Shown here piece by piece: positions 24,949 through 34,233 of a stretch of DNA of 64,000 nucleotides (its first letter is position 1; each line of letters opens with the position of its first letter). The translations under genes and the position numbers were made by a program. The notes under the pieces were generated by a model. It ran no database searches. It saw only the letters and a list, made by a program, of their open reading frames with translations, and was not told the origin of the DNA. Location of the stretch: contig JAFTQW010000004.1 in assembly GCA_017462565.1 (NCBI GenBank), positions 1 to 64,000 on the forward strand, in the 5' to 3' direction. This DNA is from Ruminococcus sp. Lineage in GTDB: Bacteria > Bacillota > Clostridia > Oscillospirales > Ruminococcaceae.

Positions 24949-27399
24949 TTATTCAACTGATTTCAGAGATTCAGCCATATTTATCCTGTCAAGCTTTATC
25001 TCCATAAAGATATTGACTGCAAAGTTAAACACGAAGGTAAGAGCAACGCTGTAAATATAACTCATGGGAAGAATCCTCGTTGTAAACGAAACAAGATCAA
25101 CAACTATCTGCGCCATAATGAATTTATGAAGCAGAATTCCAAGTCCAAGTCCGAAAAGAGTTCCTACGGCAGTAAGAACAAGATTTTCACGAAGAACATA
25201 CGCCGAAGTCTCACTACTGAAAAAGCCAAGCACCTTTATTGTAGCTATTTCCCGTATTCTTTCAGTTATATTTATATTAGTAAGATTATAAATAACGATA
25301 AATGCAAGTACTGCGGCGCAAATGATTATAAGAAGAACTATATAATTAAGGCTCTTCATCATATTTCCCATGCGCACTTTAATATCTTCAAAAAGATATA
25401 TAGACGTAAAACTTTTATTTTTTCCTATATCTGCCGACAACTGATGAATATCGTCATTATCGCTGAAATTTATATACGCTTCATTGAACACCAGCGGTTC
25501 TGAAAGCTGAGATTCCATAGTTTCAGCAGAGATAAATATATAATTGTAAACGTGATTTTCAAATATTCCCGAGACCTTTACACGGAGAGTATTCATATTT
25601 TCGTTTCGCAAAACAATTTCATCACCGATATCTGCGCCGTATCTTTCCTGAATACTGTTACTGATTATTACCTCGTTCAATGCAGGAGATTCGACTTTTT
25701 TGCCGTCTGAAGTTCTGAAATTCACAAAACCGCTTATATCGTCATAATTTTCAGGAGCAAGAAGCGTTATGCTTTTAACTCTGTCGCCGTAAAGGAGATC
25801 CCAGTTGGATTCACGAAGAAAAATATAATTATCGGTTTTTTCATCCAGAACTGAAATTACCTCTTCAGGAACATTTCCCTCGGGACATGAAAACGCTGCG
25901 GCAGCGTCGGCTGTAATAATTTCACCATACTGCATATCAGCAAATCCGGCAATAGAATCCTTTATTCCAAAGCCTGTAAGAAGAAGAGCCGTACATCCGC
26001 TTATTCCGAGTATCATCATGAAAAATCTCTTTTTGTAGCGGAAAATATTGCGTATAGATACTTTATGAAGAAACTTTATTCTGTTCCAGATAAACGGAAT
26101 TCGCTCGATAAGAACTCGTTTTCCCGCTTTAGGAGATTTCGGACGCATAAGACTTGCAGATGTTTCCGCAAGCTCATTGCGGCAGGATATTAATGTTACT
26201 CCCATGGTACATATAAGAGATACCAGAACCAAAGCTGCAAAAAGTCCGTAATCGAACACAAATTTCAGCGGAATATGAATATACATAAGCTTATACGTCA
26301 TCCAGATAACTGACGGAAAAAGAATACTTCCTATCGTATAACCGAGAACGCATCCAATAATCGCTGCGCTTCCGGAATAAAAGAGATAGCGGTTCATTAT
26401 CGAAGCTCCTGAATAACCGAGAGCCTTGAAAACGCCTATCTGAGTACGCTGTTCTTCGACCATCCGGCTCATTGTAGTCATGCAGACCAGCGCTGCTACA
26501 AGAATGAAAAATATAGGGAAAACCTTTGCAACCTGTGCGACTATCTCGGAATCGCTTTCAAAACAGGCATACCCTATATTTGTATTTCGGTCAAGGACAT
26601 AAGCTGCCGGTAAATCGTCCGTCGGCAGTCCCATTGAATTCATAAGCTCAGAGTAGCTTTTCGCCGCTTTTTCCGAGGCTATCTGCTCCCATTTTTCATT
26701 CTTGCCGCTCATGTATTTTTGGTATTCATCGGAATATATTTCATGATTCTGATCAAAACGGACATATATCTCGGAATATCTGCTCATATTAAAAGCTTCA
26801 GGCAGCATATAGACAAATCCGCTGACGCTTCCGTTGCCGATTGAAGTCGTTCCACGCTCAAAGTTGACATAAAGCGGAGAATAGACGGTTCCAACTATTT
26901 TGAATTTACTGTAATTCAGTGAACTCAATGTATTTTCATCGTTTTCGTCAGAAAGCGACAAAAACGTATTCAGTTCCGGAACCTTGCGCAATCCCGCATC
27001 AATAACGCATTCGTCCGGAGCTTGAGGCATTCTTCCGCTTACAAGATAAAGCTGATTTACATTGTCGGTTATTGAATGAGTTTTCAGAACATTTTCTTTT
27101 CCGGTTTTATAATTATATACGGCGTCCAGACTGTATGCCGCTTCCGCACTTCTTACATCCTCCTCAGATTCAAAGCTCTCCGCATCGCTTTCGCTCCAAC
27201 CGGAAGAAGATAAAATACGGTAATCGTAAAATTGATTTTCGTCAAAGAAGCTGTTTATCGTGTTTACCATTGCAGGAGTTGTAATTCGGACTCCGGAAAA
27301 GAAACCAACTCCTAAAGCAATAATGGCAAGTATAGCGAAATAACGTCCGAAGCTTCCTTTTATTTCACGAACCGCCGCCTTTTTCATCATCGATTTCAT
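24949..27399 (-). CDS. ABC transporter permease with two FtsX domains
   Basis: About 816 residues from the ATG at 27399. An N-terminal membrane helix (about 18-38) is followed by a large extracellular domain, FtsX domain 1 (about 280-410), a second helix and extracellular domain, and FtsX domain 2 (about 680-810). This layout matches large MacB/LolE-like type VII transporters that act on membrane or extracytoplasmic substrates rather than moving solutes through a pore. Partner ATPase at 27405-28109. Substrate unknown; lipid or antimicrobial-peptide related functions are common for the family. Confidence 0.88.
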   Translation of the reverse strand: MKSMMKKAAVREIKGSFGRYFAILAIIALGVGFFSGVRITTPAMVNTINSFFDENQFYDYRILSSSGWSESDAESFESEEDVRSAEAAYSLDAVYNYKTGKENVLKTHSITDNVNQLYLVSGRMPQAPDECVIDAGLRKVPELNTFLSLSDENDENTLSSLNYSKFKIVGTVYSPLYVNFERGTTSIGNGSVSGFVYMLPEAFNMSRYSEIYVRFDQNHEIYSDEYQKYMSGKNEKWEQIASEKAAKSYSELMNSMGLPTDDLPAAYVLDRNTNIGYACFESDSEIVAQVAKVFPIFFILVAALVCMTTMSRMVEEQRTQIGVFKALGYSGASIMNRYLFYSGSAAIIGCVLGYTIGSILFPSVIWMTYKLMYIHIPLKFVFDYGLFAALVLVSLICTMGVTLISCRNELAETSASLMRPKSPKAGKRVLIERIPFIWNRIKFLHKVSIRNIFRYKKRFFMMILGISGCTALLLTGFGIKDSIAGFADMQYGEIITADAAAAFSCPEGNVPEEVISVLDEKTDNYIFLRESNWDLLYGDRVKSITLLAPENYDDISGFVNFRTSDGKKVESPALNEVIISNSIQERYGADIGDEIVLRNENMNTLRVKVSGIFENHVYNYIFISAETMESQLSEPLVFNEAYINFSDNDDIHQLSADIGKNKSFTSIYLFEDIKVRMGNMMKSLNYIVLLIIICAAVLAFIVIYNLTNINITERIREIATIKVLGFFSSETSAYVLRENLVLTAVGTLFGLGLGILLHKFIMAQIVVDLVSFTTRILPMSYIYSVALTFVFNFAVNIFMEIKLDRINMAESLKSVE

Positions 27400-27404
27400 A
27401 TTGC

Positions 27405-28109
27405 TCACCACTCAATATCCGCAATATCAACGATATTATCGTTGATACGCATACTTTCAACAGCTCCGTTTTTAACCGTTATGATCCTGTCAGCCATAGC
27501 CGAAAGAGCCTGATTATGAGTAATAACAACAACTGTCATTCCGGTTTTTCGGCAGGTATCCTGCAAAAGCTTAAGAACCGCTTTTCCGGTATTATAATCA
27601 AGCGCACCCGTCGGCTCGTCGCAGAGAAGAAGCTTCGGATTTTTTGCAAGCGCTCTCGCTATCGCCACACGCTGCTGCTCTCCGCCGGAAAGCTGCGCCG
27701 GAAAATTCTTCATTCTGTCTCCAAGACCGACCTGTTCAAGAACCTTAGCCGCATCCAGCGGCTCTTTGCATATCTGCGCCGCAAGCTCGACATTTTCAAG
27801 CGCCGTGAGATTCTGAACAAGGTTATAGAACTGAAAAACGAATCCGACATCATATCGGCGATAAGCAGTAAGTTCTCTTTTTTTGAGTTTTGAAATATCC
27901 ACCCCGTCCAGCCATGCGCTTCCGCTGCTGAGAGTTTCCATGCCTCCGAGTATATTCAGGATAGTTGTTTTTCCAGCGCCGGAAGCTCCGACAATAACAC
28001 AAAACTCGCCCTTATTTATCTCAAAGTTAACATCGTTTAAAGCCTTTATTTCAACCTCTCCGGTTTTATAAATCTTTTTTACATTTTTGAATTCAATATA
28101 TGCACTCAT
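27405..28109 (-). CDS. ABC transporter ATP-binding protein (MacB/LolD type)
   Basis: 234-residue ATPase: Walker [10 protein letters not shown] at about 37-45, Q-loop, signature [15 protein letters not shown], Walker [14 protein letters not shown]-loop VVITHN. It ends 5 nt before the permease start. A promoter lies upstream (28140-28168). Confidence 0.95.
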   Translation of the reverse strand: MSAYIEFKNVKKIYKTGEVEIKALNDVNFEINKGEFCVIVGASGAGKTTILNILGGMETLSSGSAWLDGVDISKLKKRELTAYRRYDVGFVFQFYNLVQNLTALENVELAAQICKEPLDAAKVLEQVGLGDRMKNFPAQLSGGEQQRVAIARALAKNPKLLLCDEPTGALDYNTGKAVLKLLQDTCRKTGMTVVVITHNQALSAMADRIITVKNGAVESMRINDNIVDIADIEW

Positions 28110-28139
28110 AAAAATAGTCCTTTTAAAAAATTATAATTT

Positions 28140-28168
28140 ATTATATCACATAATTGGCAAAAAGGCAA
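28140..28168 (-). promoter_or_regulatory. Promoter of ABC transporter genes
   Basis: Minus-strand TTGCCT (28163-28168), 17-nt spacer, TATAAT (28140-28145). Confidence 0.6.
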
Positions 28169-28264
28169 CATACGCGGATAAAAATTTGCGGTTTCATTTT
28201 TTTCAACGCGAATTTGCCTGCGGCGGCTCGCCGCTTATATCATATATTTCCCGAAAAGTAAAGA

Positions 28265-28293
28265 AAAAAGCCGCTGCAAAAATGCAGCAGCTC
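28265..28293 (-). terminator. Terminator of glnN
   Basis: Minus-strand GAGCTGCTGCA-TTTT-TGCAGCGGC followed by TTTTTT, about 20 nt after the glnN stop; a standard intrinsic terminator. Confidence 0.85.
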
Positions 28294-28312
28294 TGTAAAC
28301 ATTTGTAAAAAT

Positions 28313-30406
28313 TTAAACATTATAGATCATTGCAGTATAATTAGGAATCGGCCACATATCGCATGGCATATTTACCTCGATCTCATCGGCTATGCTTCTC
28401 ATTATATCCATTTCTGCGAGAACATAATCGTGGAAATACTCAGCCTGCTTCTGTATATTTTCAATCTTGCAGGCGGCTTCAAGCTGTTCGCCGAGTCTTT
28501 GAATCGAATCGTAAAAACGGTCGGCGAGAGAATTAAGCTTAGAAGCAATTTTCTCCTCTGTATTGGCTGTCATTCCTATCTGTTTTTTAACAGTTATAGA
28601 ACTGCAAACCTTCTGTATATAATCAAGAGTTGACGGCAGGAGCTTTCGGCTTGCCATTTCGATCATAGTACGAGCTTCTATTCTGATAGTTTTTGAATAT
28701 GTTTCAAGAAGCACTTCGGTTCTTGCATTGAGCTCATTCTGGGTGTAAATATTGAATTTACGGAATATTCTCATATTCTTCTCGTCTGTATAATGCGGCA
28801 AACAATCAACAGTTGAAGTATAATTCGGAAGGCCTCTGCGTTCAGCTTCTTTAACCCATTCTGCCGAATATCCGTCACCGTTGAAAATAATTCTTCTATG
28901 CTCTTTTAAAACTTTTTTAAGAAGATTTTTTACTTCAACTTCAAAATTATCAGTACCCTTGAACTGTTCCAGATTTTCGGTGAACCAGCTAAGTTCTTCT
29001 GCCACAATAGTATTAAGGAGAGCGTTAGGACAGGCAATATTATCGGAAGAACCAACCATTCTGAATTCAAAACGGTTTCCTGTAAATGCAAACGGAGAAG
29101 TTCTGTTTCTGTCGGTTGAGTCTTTCGGAAAAGACGGAAGAGCATTTACACCGATCTCAAACGTACTTGTCTGAGTTTTATAAACTCCGTCCTCTTCGAT
29201 TGCTTTAAGTACTGCGTCAAGCTCTTCTCCGAGGAACATAGAAATTATCGCCGGAGGAGCTTCATCTGCTCCGAGACGGTGATCGTTTCCGGCAGAAGCG
29301 GCAGAAATACGCATAAGATCGGCATATTCGTCAACACCCTTGATGAGGGCGCAAAGAATAGTTAAAAACTGTAGGTTCTCCATGGGCGTATCGCCGGGAT
29401 CGAGCAGATTCTGTCCATCATCAGCGGACATCGACCAGTTATTATGCTTTCCGGAACCGTTTACTCCCTCGAAAGGCTTTTCATGAAGCAGACAAACAAG
29501 ACCATGCTTAAGCGCAACCTTTTTCATAACCTCCATTGCAAGCTCATTCTGATCAGTTCCAAGATTCGATGTTGTAAAAATCGGAGCCATTTCGTGCTGT
29601 GCCGGAGCGACCTCGTTATGCTTTGTTTTTGAATAAATTCCGAGCTTCCAGAGCTCTTCATCCAATTCTGCCATATACGCAGCTATTCTTGGCTGTAAAT
29701 TAGCAAAATATTGATCGTCCAGCTCCTGCCCCTTGGGCGGTTTTGCTCCGAAAAGCGTTCTGTCCGTTAAGATAAGGTCTTCACGCTGATCGTACATTTT
29801 TTTATCTATAAGGAAATATTCCTGTTCTGCGCCTACTGTCGAAGTAACTCTTGTAACCTTATCGTTGCCGAAAAGCTTAAGAAAACGCACGGCAGTCTTG
29901 CTTAAAGCATCCATAGAACGAAGCAGCGGGGTTTTTTTATCAAGGATTTCCCCTGTATACGAGACAAAAACAGTCGGGATATAGAGGCTTCCCTCTTTAA
30001 CAAAGCAATAAGACGTCGGATCCCATGCGGTATAACCTCTTGCAAAGCTGGTCTGACGAAGTCCGCCTGATGGGAACGAAGAAGCATCCGGTTCACCCTT
30101 TACAAGAGCTTTGCCCGAAAACTCCATTATTGCCATGCCTCCGGGAGCTGTATTTATAAATGAATCGTGTTTTTCCGCCGTTGAACCTGTAAGCGGCTGA
30201 AACCAGTGTGTATAATGAGTCGCACCCTTTTCGATTGCCCAATCCTTAATAGTGTTTGCAACGAAATCTGCCGTGGTCATATCAAGAGAATCGCCGTTCT
30301 GAATGGTTTTCATAAGCGCTTTATAAATGTTTTTAGGAAGTCTTGCTTTCATAACCTCGTGGTTAAAGACATTAGCCGCAAAAATTTCGGGAATGCTTTT
30401 TGTCAT
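28313..30406 (-). CDS. glnN: Glutamine synthetase type III
   Basis: ATP-dependent amidation of glutamate with ammonia. The large GSIII form: about 697 residues from the ATG at 30406 with AGGAGG RBS (an upstream start at 30463 is less likely). Diagnostic stretches include [33 protein letters not shown] and [12 protein letters not shown] in the active-site cleft. Monocistronic with its own promoter and terminator. In rumen bacteria GSIII is a main ammonia-assimilating enzyme. The ANTAR regulator tail at the window end is about 33 kb away, so a link is not shown here. Confidence 0.96.
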   Translation of the reverse strand: MTKSIPEIFAANVFNHEVMKARLPKNIYKALMKTIQNGDSLDMTTADFVANTIKDWAIEKGATHYTHWFQPLTGSTAEKHDSFINTAPGGMAIMEFSGKALVKGEPDASSFPSGGLRQTSFARGYTAWDPTSYCFVKEGSLYIPTVFVSYTGEILDKKTPLLRSMDALSKTAVRFLKLFGNDKVTRVTSTVGAEQEYFLIDKKMYDQREDLILTDRTLFGAKPPKGQELDDQYFANLQPRIAAYMAELDEELWKLGIYSKTKHNEVAPAQHEMAPIFTTSNLGTDQNELAMEVMKKVALKHGLVCLLHEKPFEGVNGSGKHNNWSMSADDGQNLLDPGDTPMENLQFLTILCALIKGVDEYADLMRISAASAGNDHRLGADEAPPAIISMFLGEELDAVLKAIEEDGVYKTQTSTFEIGVNALPSFPKDSTDRNRTSPFAFTGNRFEFRMVGSSDNIACPNALLNTIVAEELSWFTENLEQFKGTDNFEVEVKNLLKKVLKEHRRIIFNGDGYSAEWVKEAERRGLPNYTSTVDCLPHYTDEKNMRIFRKFNIYTQNELNARTEVLLETYSKTIRIEARTMIEMASRKLLPSTLDYIQKVCSSITVKKQIGMTANTEEKIASKLNSLADRFYDSIQRLGEQLEAACKIENIQKQAEYFHDYVLAEMDIMRSIADEIEVNMPCDMWPIPNYTAMIYNV

Positions 30407-30444
30407 AATATTTCCTCCTGCAAAATTGCAAATTGTTACTTTAT

Positions 30445-30473
30445 ATTTTATCATATTCCGCAATTAATGTCAA
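30445..30473 (-). promoter_or_regulatory. Promoter of glnN
   Basis: Minus-strand consensus TTGACA (30468-30473), 17-nt spacer, TAAAAT (30445-30450), with a leader of about 30 nt before the RBS. Confidence 0.75.
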
Positions 30474-30525
30474 TATAAATATTTATCTCAATCACGGCAA
30501 CAGCATTTACTTTTTCTGTTAATCA

Positions 30526-30580
30526 TAAAGGGGACGCTGTCCCCTTTAACCCCTGCCAAAGGGATATAATCCATTTAGAA
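30526..30580 (+). repeat. Structured intergenic repeat, copy R4
   Basis: Perfect 10-bp hairpin TAAAGGGGAC-GCT-GTCCCCTTTA (30526-30548), spacer ACCCCTG, then CCAAAGGGATATAATCCATTT with a weaker second stem. Between glnN and the 189-residue orphan gene. The remaining sequence up to 30683 shows no gene. Confidence 0.75.
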
Positions 30581-30683
30581 GGAATACTCAAAAGAAAATA
30601 CACCGTTCAGCAGGAAATTAAAGAATCAAAGTCCGCTTGATAAACAATAACAAAAGGTAAATGCTGTTGCTTAAAATAGATGT

Positions 30684-31253
30684 TTATTGACATATGATTT
30701 CTGTAAATTCTTTTGTTTTAGTAGATACCCAACAATGAAAACCGCACGGATTATTTTTATCTTTGCCAAAATTATCAGTGCGTTCTCCTAATATTATAGC
30801 AAATTCCTGGTCACTATCGGTAAAAGCTTTCGTGTCTTTGAGAATTTCATTAGCTATTGAGAGCTTATTTTCTGCATTTTCTGTTCCGTAACCAATAACG
30901 ATCCTCAAAGGACACCTTATATATGCCAGCTTGCATACCTCATCCAACCATGCTTTAGGATTATTTTCGTGTTCAACCGCAGCTTGTAAATCCCATAAAT
31001 GCGGATTTAAATTTACTTTTTTACATTTATTGTACAGACGCGTTTTTTTCTGTATCCAGCCTATCATATCAATACGGAAATACTCTTTTTCTGTTTTCAG
31101 GCTATAATTTTGAAGTATGGATTTTATGACTTTTTCAAGCATTGTTCTTGTCCATGTTTTCGATTTCCGATATTCTCCTAATTCAGAACTTAATGTTTTA
31201 TTTACGAGTTCAAGATAAAAAACTTCAGCCGTAAGTCTTTTCTGATTGTTCAT
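30684..31253 (-). CDS. Unknown protein, possible PD-(D/E)XK nuclease fold
   Basis: 189 residues; no recognised family. The middle resembles a restriction-endonuclease-like core: a strand with Asp62 (YFRIDMIGW), a strand with Glu94 and Glu96 (AAVEHENNP), then a helix and the hydrophobic strand LRIVIGYG. This is only a pattern resemblance and the usual catalytic Lys is not obvious. Lys-, Asn- and Ile-rich and more AT-rich than its neighbours, flanked by repeat R4 and by a short orphan reading frame, which suggests acquired DNA. The start is coupled to the short frame upstream (TAATG overlap). Confidence 0.6.
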   Translation of the reverse strand: MNNQKRLTAEVFYLELVNKTLSSELGEYRKSKTWTRTMLEKVIKSILQNYSLKTEKEYFRIDMIGWIQKKTRLYNKCKKVNLNPHLWDLQAAVEHENNPKAWLDEVCKLAYIRCPLRIVIGYGTENAENKLSIANEILKDTKAFTDSDQEFAIILGERTDNFGKDKNNPCGFHCWVSTKTKEFTEIICQ

Positions 31254-31318
31254 TATTTTATTCTTTCCTTATAATTTTTCAGTGCATTTCTCATTGTTTC
31301 TGCAATACGGTTATACAT
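31253..31318 (-). other. Short reading frame coupled to the orphan gene
   Basis: An ATG at 31318 opens 21 codons (MYNRIAETMRNALKNYKERI, then K) whose stop overlaps the start of the 189-residue gene as TAATG. The frame stays open upstream to the end of radA without an ATG, so it could be the tail of a deleted gene or a leader peptide. Confidence 0.3.
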
Positions 31319-31368
31319 CACAATAGGCACAAATGCAGCAGAGTAGTAGCAATAATATATTCGCTGAA

Positions 31369-32754
31369 CTACTTATTTTCCCCATTTACAACCGAAAATG
31401 CCTGTTTCAAGGTTGAAACGGGGATTATGTCTATGTTGTAGTCCATTTGATTTACAGAAGTCATAGACTGTTTCGGAACAATGCAGGTTCTGAATCCCAT
31501 TCGCTCAGCCTCACGGATACGCTGTGTTATATGCGAAACGGAGCGTATCTCTCCCCCAAGACCTATCTCGCCGAAAGCAATGATATCCTCGCTTATCGGC
31601 TTATCCATAATCCCTGAGAAAAGAGCCATAGCTGCCGGAAGATCGCCTGCCGGCTCATCAAGACGGAATCCGCCGACTATGTTCAGGTAAATATCAAGAG
31701 AACCCATGAAAATTCCAAGTCTTTTTTCAAGAACGGCAATAATTATATTAAGACGGTTGAAATCAAATCCGGTGGCTGTTCTTCTCGGTGCAGCATAGCT
31801 TGATTTTGAAGCGAGCGTCTGAACTTCGGCAAGAATCGGTCTGCTTCCCTCCATAACGCAGGCAACGCACGTTCCCGAAACATTATGAGGTCTGCCGGAA
31901 AGAAGCATCTGAGAGGGATTCTCAACCTCACGCAGTCCCCTGTCGATCATTTCAAAAACTCCGATTTCGTTAGTAGAACCAAAACGGTTTTTCACTGCTC
32001 TTAAAAGCCGATAGCTCTGATGACGCTCGCCCTCGAAGTGCAGAACAGCGTCCACAATATGCTCCATTACCTTTGGTCCGGCAATTGCGCCGTCCTTATT
32101 GACATGACCTACTATTATAATAGGTATCTCCTGACTTTTCGCTGTATGCATAAAAAGGTTCGTGCATTCACGCACCTGAGTAAGACTGCCCGGACTTGAA
32201 GTTATTCTTCCGATACTCATAGTCTGTATGGAATCAATAATTACAATGTCCGGAACCGCATTGACTATGGTTGCTGAAATTGACTCCGCATCAGTCGCCG
32301 TAAGGATATAAAGATTTTCTGTATCAACTCCGAGACGCTGCGCACGAAGCTTGATCTGCCTTGCCGATTCTTCCCCGGAAACGTAAAGTATCGAATGTTC
32401 CTCGCCCAGAAACTGACATATCTGAAGCAAAAGCGTACTTTTTCCGATTCCCGGCTCACCTCCGAGAAGAACGAGCGATCCCTTTACAAGTCCGCCGCCG
32501 AGAACTCTGTTCAGTTCTCCTATTCCCGTATCATAACGGACATCGCTGTCAACGCCGATATTTTCAAGCTCTAAAATTTTATCGGTCAGATCGGCTGCTG
32601 CCTGAGCCGAGGAACGTCCGGACGAAGCGGGAGTACTGTCTGCAAGCTCTTCCTCGAAGCTGTTCCATGCACCGCAGGAAGGACATTTTCCGTTCCACTT
32701 CGAGCTTTCGTATCCGCATTGATTGCAGGTGTAAATATAACGTGATTTAGCCAT
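31369..32754 (-). CDS. radA: DNA repair protein RadA
   Basis: RecA-like ATPase/helicase helping branch migration in recombination. About 461 residues from the ATG at 32754 (RBS GGAG; the TTG at 32760 is not used). N-terminal zinc finger CNQCGYESSKWNGKCPSCGA, Walker A GGEPGIGKST, the RadA-specific KNRFGSTNEIG motif and a C-terminal Lon-protease-like domain. It follows the lipoprotein gene by 11 nt and may share its promoter. Confidence 0.96.
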   Translation of the reverse strand: MAKSRYIYTCNQCGYESSKWNGKCPSCGAWNSFEEELADSTPASSGRSSAQAAADLTDKILELENIGVDSDVRYDTGIGELNRVLGGGLVKGSLVLLGGEPGIGKSTLLLQICQFLGEEHSILYVSGEESARQIKLRAQRLGVDTENLYILTATDAESISATIVNAVPDIVIIDSIQTMSIGRITSSPGSLTQVRECTNLFMHTAKSQEIPIIIVGHVNKDGAIAGPKVMEHIVDAVLHFEGERHQSYRLLRAVKNRFGSTNEIGVFEMIDRGLREVENPSQMLLSGRPHNVSGTCVACVMEGSRPILAEVQTLASKSSYAAPRRTATGFDFNRLNIIIAVLEKRLGIFMGSLDIYLNIVGGFRLDEPAGDLPAAMALFSGIMDKPISEDIIAFGEIGLGGEIRSVSHITQRIREAERMGFRTCIVPKQSMTSVNQMDYNIDIIPVSTLKQAFSVVNGENK

Positions 32755-32765
32755 TTTCAACTCCT

Positions 32766-33821
32766 TTACTGGAATGCCGAAACGATATATTCATCATTCA
32801 GAATATATTTCCTTCCACATTGAATAAAGCTGCCCGATCTTGAATTATCGGTAAATGAATCTGTTGATTCAGTATTGGCAAAAAGAACTGTTCGTTTTTC
32901 TTCATTTATCGCCACTAAAAGAAAATCGTTATCAACACCTTCAAGCTCGCTTAATTCTCCGTCCGAATATGAGAATATTCTGCATGAATTTTCTCCGTCA
33001 ACGCTGTTTGAAACAATAAGCTCGGCATTATCATCTCCATCGAGGTCAAAAAGCTCGAAAGCAGCTTCCGAACCGCTTGTTCCGGCTATTTCGGAAAGTT
33101 TAGCCTGATATGCTTTTTTCTGCGCAGACGACATTACTGCTCCCCAGCTTTCAGAGCAAAAAAGCGCATATTCAATAGAATCGCTTCCGAAAGTATATTT
33201 TCTTCCAATGTCCAGATGCGGGAACGAATCATACTCCGCAAGAGCCTCTTCATATTCTGAAAAAGAAACTTCCTCACGATTTATTTCATATGTAATAACT
33301 GCTCCCATAGAAGCAGAAGCAGAGTTATTATAATAGCTTATCTCAGTCTGAAGCGAATTATCGGATATAGTGCGGTATTCGCCTATAACAAAGCCATTTC
33401 CTTCATGCTCATTACTGATTATTCCCGTTTCGGGATAAAAGCGAAATTCTTTTGAATCTCCGTTTTCGCCGATTCTTATAACATTGCCCTCGGAAAAGGT
33501 GAAGATCTCACAGTATGAAACATTATCCTTTTCCGAAGAAATAATAAGCTCCGGTATGCCATCTGAATTAAGATCACATAAATCAAACATAGAACCGCTT
33601 ATTCCAACTGATTCCGAATAATTTTCAGATTTTCTGAATTCTTCCAGCTTTGATCTGTAAGGCTCCTGCCACTCAAATGCGATGCTTTTTGGTGAAATCG
33701 TAGTTTCGGAAGCAATATTTCCTTCGGCAGGACTTGTTTTCTTTCCGGAACATCCTTGCGTTGAAACGGCTGCAATAACAGCAAAAAGTACAGCCATGGT
33801 TCTTATTTTCTTCAAATTCAA
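32766..33821 (-). CDS. Lipoprotein with duplicated acidic Ca-loop-like motifs
   Basis: 351 residues. Type II signal peptide with Cys24 in STQGCSG. The mature protein has two related parts, each with an acidic repeat: FDLCDLNSDGIPELIISS near 80-97 and FELFDLDGDDNAELIVSN near 258-275, resembling FG-GAP/dockerin-like calcium-binding loops. No known function; an extracellular, possibly calcium-binding domain is inferred. It has a strong promoter and sits upstream of radA. Confidence 0.7.
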   Translation of the reverse strand: MNLKKIRTMAVLFAVIAAVSTQGCSGKKTSPAEGNIASETTISPKSIAFEWQEPYRSKLEEFRKSENYSESVGISGSMFDLCDLNSDGIPELIISSEKDNVSYCEIFTFSEGNVIRIGENGDSKEFRFYPETGIISNEHEGNGFVIGEYRTISDNSLQTEISYYNNSASASMGAVITYEINREEVSFSEYEEALAEYDSFPHLDIGRKYTFGSDSIEYALFCSESWGAVMSSAQKKAYQAKLSEIAGTSGSEAAFELFDLDGDDNAELIVSNSVDGENSCRIFSYSDGELSELEGVDNDFLLVAINEEKRTVLFANTESTDSFTDNSRSGSFIQCGRKYILNDEYIVSAFQ

Positions 33822-33848
33822 ATTCCCCCTGATTTTTGCTTTACTTTT

Positions 33849-33877
33849 ATTTTAACATATCTTCTATAATATGTCAA
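33849..33877 (-). promoter_or_regulatory. Promoter of lipoprotein-radA
   Basis: Minus-strand TTGACA (33872-33877), 17-nt spacer, TAAAAT (33849-33854). Confidence 0.75.
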
Positions 33878-33910
33878 ATAAAAGCTACTCAGCTTTCTGT
33901 GTAACTTATT

Positions 33911-34078
33911 GAGGGAAACCCTTTTGAAAAAGGGTTCCTCTAACCGAGGCGTGTCCCCTCTGTCCCTTCGGGACATCTCCCCGCACTGTGGGGAGTCACC
34001 CTCAAACTCCCTTCCTAAAACTAAAAGTCTTTGGAAAGGGATCTGGGGAAAACCTTTCCTCAGAAAGGTTTTCCCCAG
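33911..34078. repeat. Structured intergenic repeat cluster, copy R7
   Basis: The gap 33822-34233 contains four hairpins: AACCCTTTT/AAAAGGGTT (33911-33940), GTCCC-TTC-GGGAC (33962-33974), CTCCCCGC-ACT-GTGGGGAG (33977-33995), and a 16-bp perfect stem around CTCA (34043-34078). The middle two are the same module as in R2 (20587-20620), with changes that keep the pairs. No gene is present; the rest of the gap holds a promoter on the lipoprotein side and a terminator on the other. Confidence 0.8.
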
Positions 34079-34147
34079 CAGGGTTCGCAGAAAGCTGCAG
34101 TAAATTCCGATTTATCTTAGTAATAATTATACATCGTCAATAAAAAC

Positions 34148-34186
34148 GCCACAGCGCTTTTGACTGAAAATCATAAGTGCTATGGC
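34148..34186 (-). terminator. Terminator of the 781-residue membrane protein gene
   Basis: Imperfect 16-bp stem (GCCATAGCACTTATGA with its partner) followed on the minus strand by GTTTTTATTG, about 48 nt after the stop. Confidence 0.65.
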
Positions 34187-34233
34187 AAAAAACTTCTTTA
34201 TTAACACTCGTCTTTAAGAGAAGGCTTTTTAAT

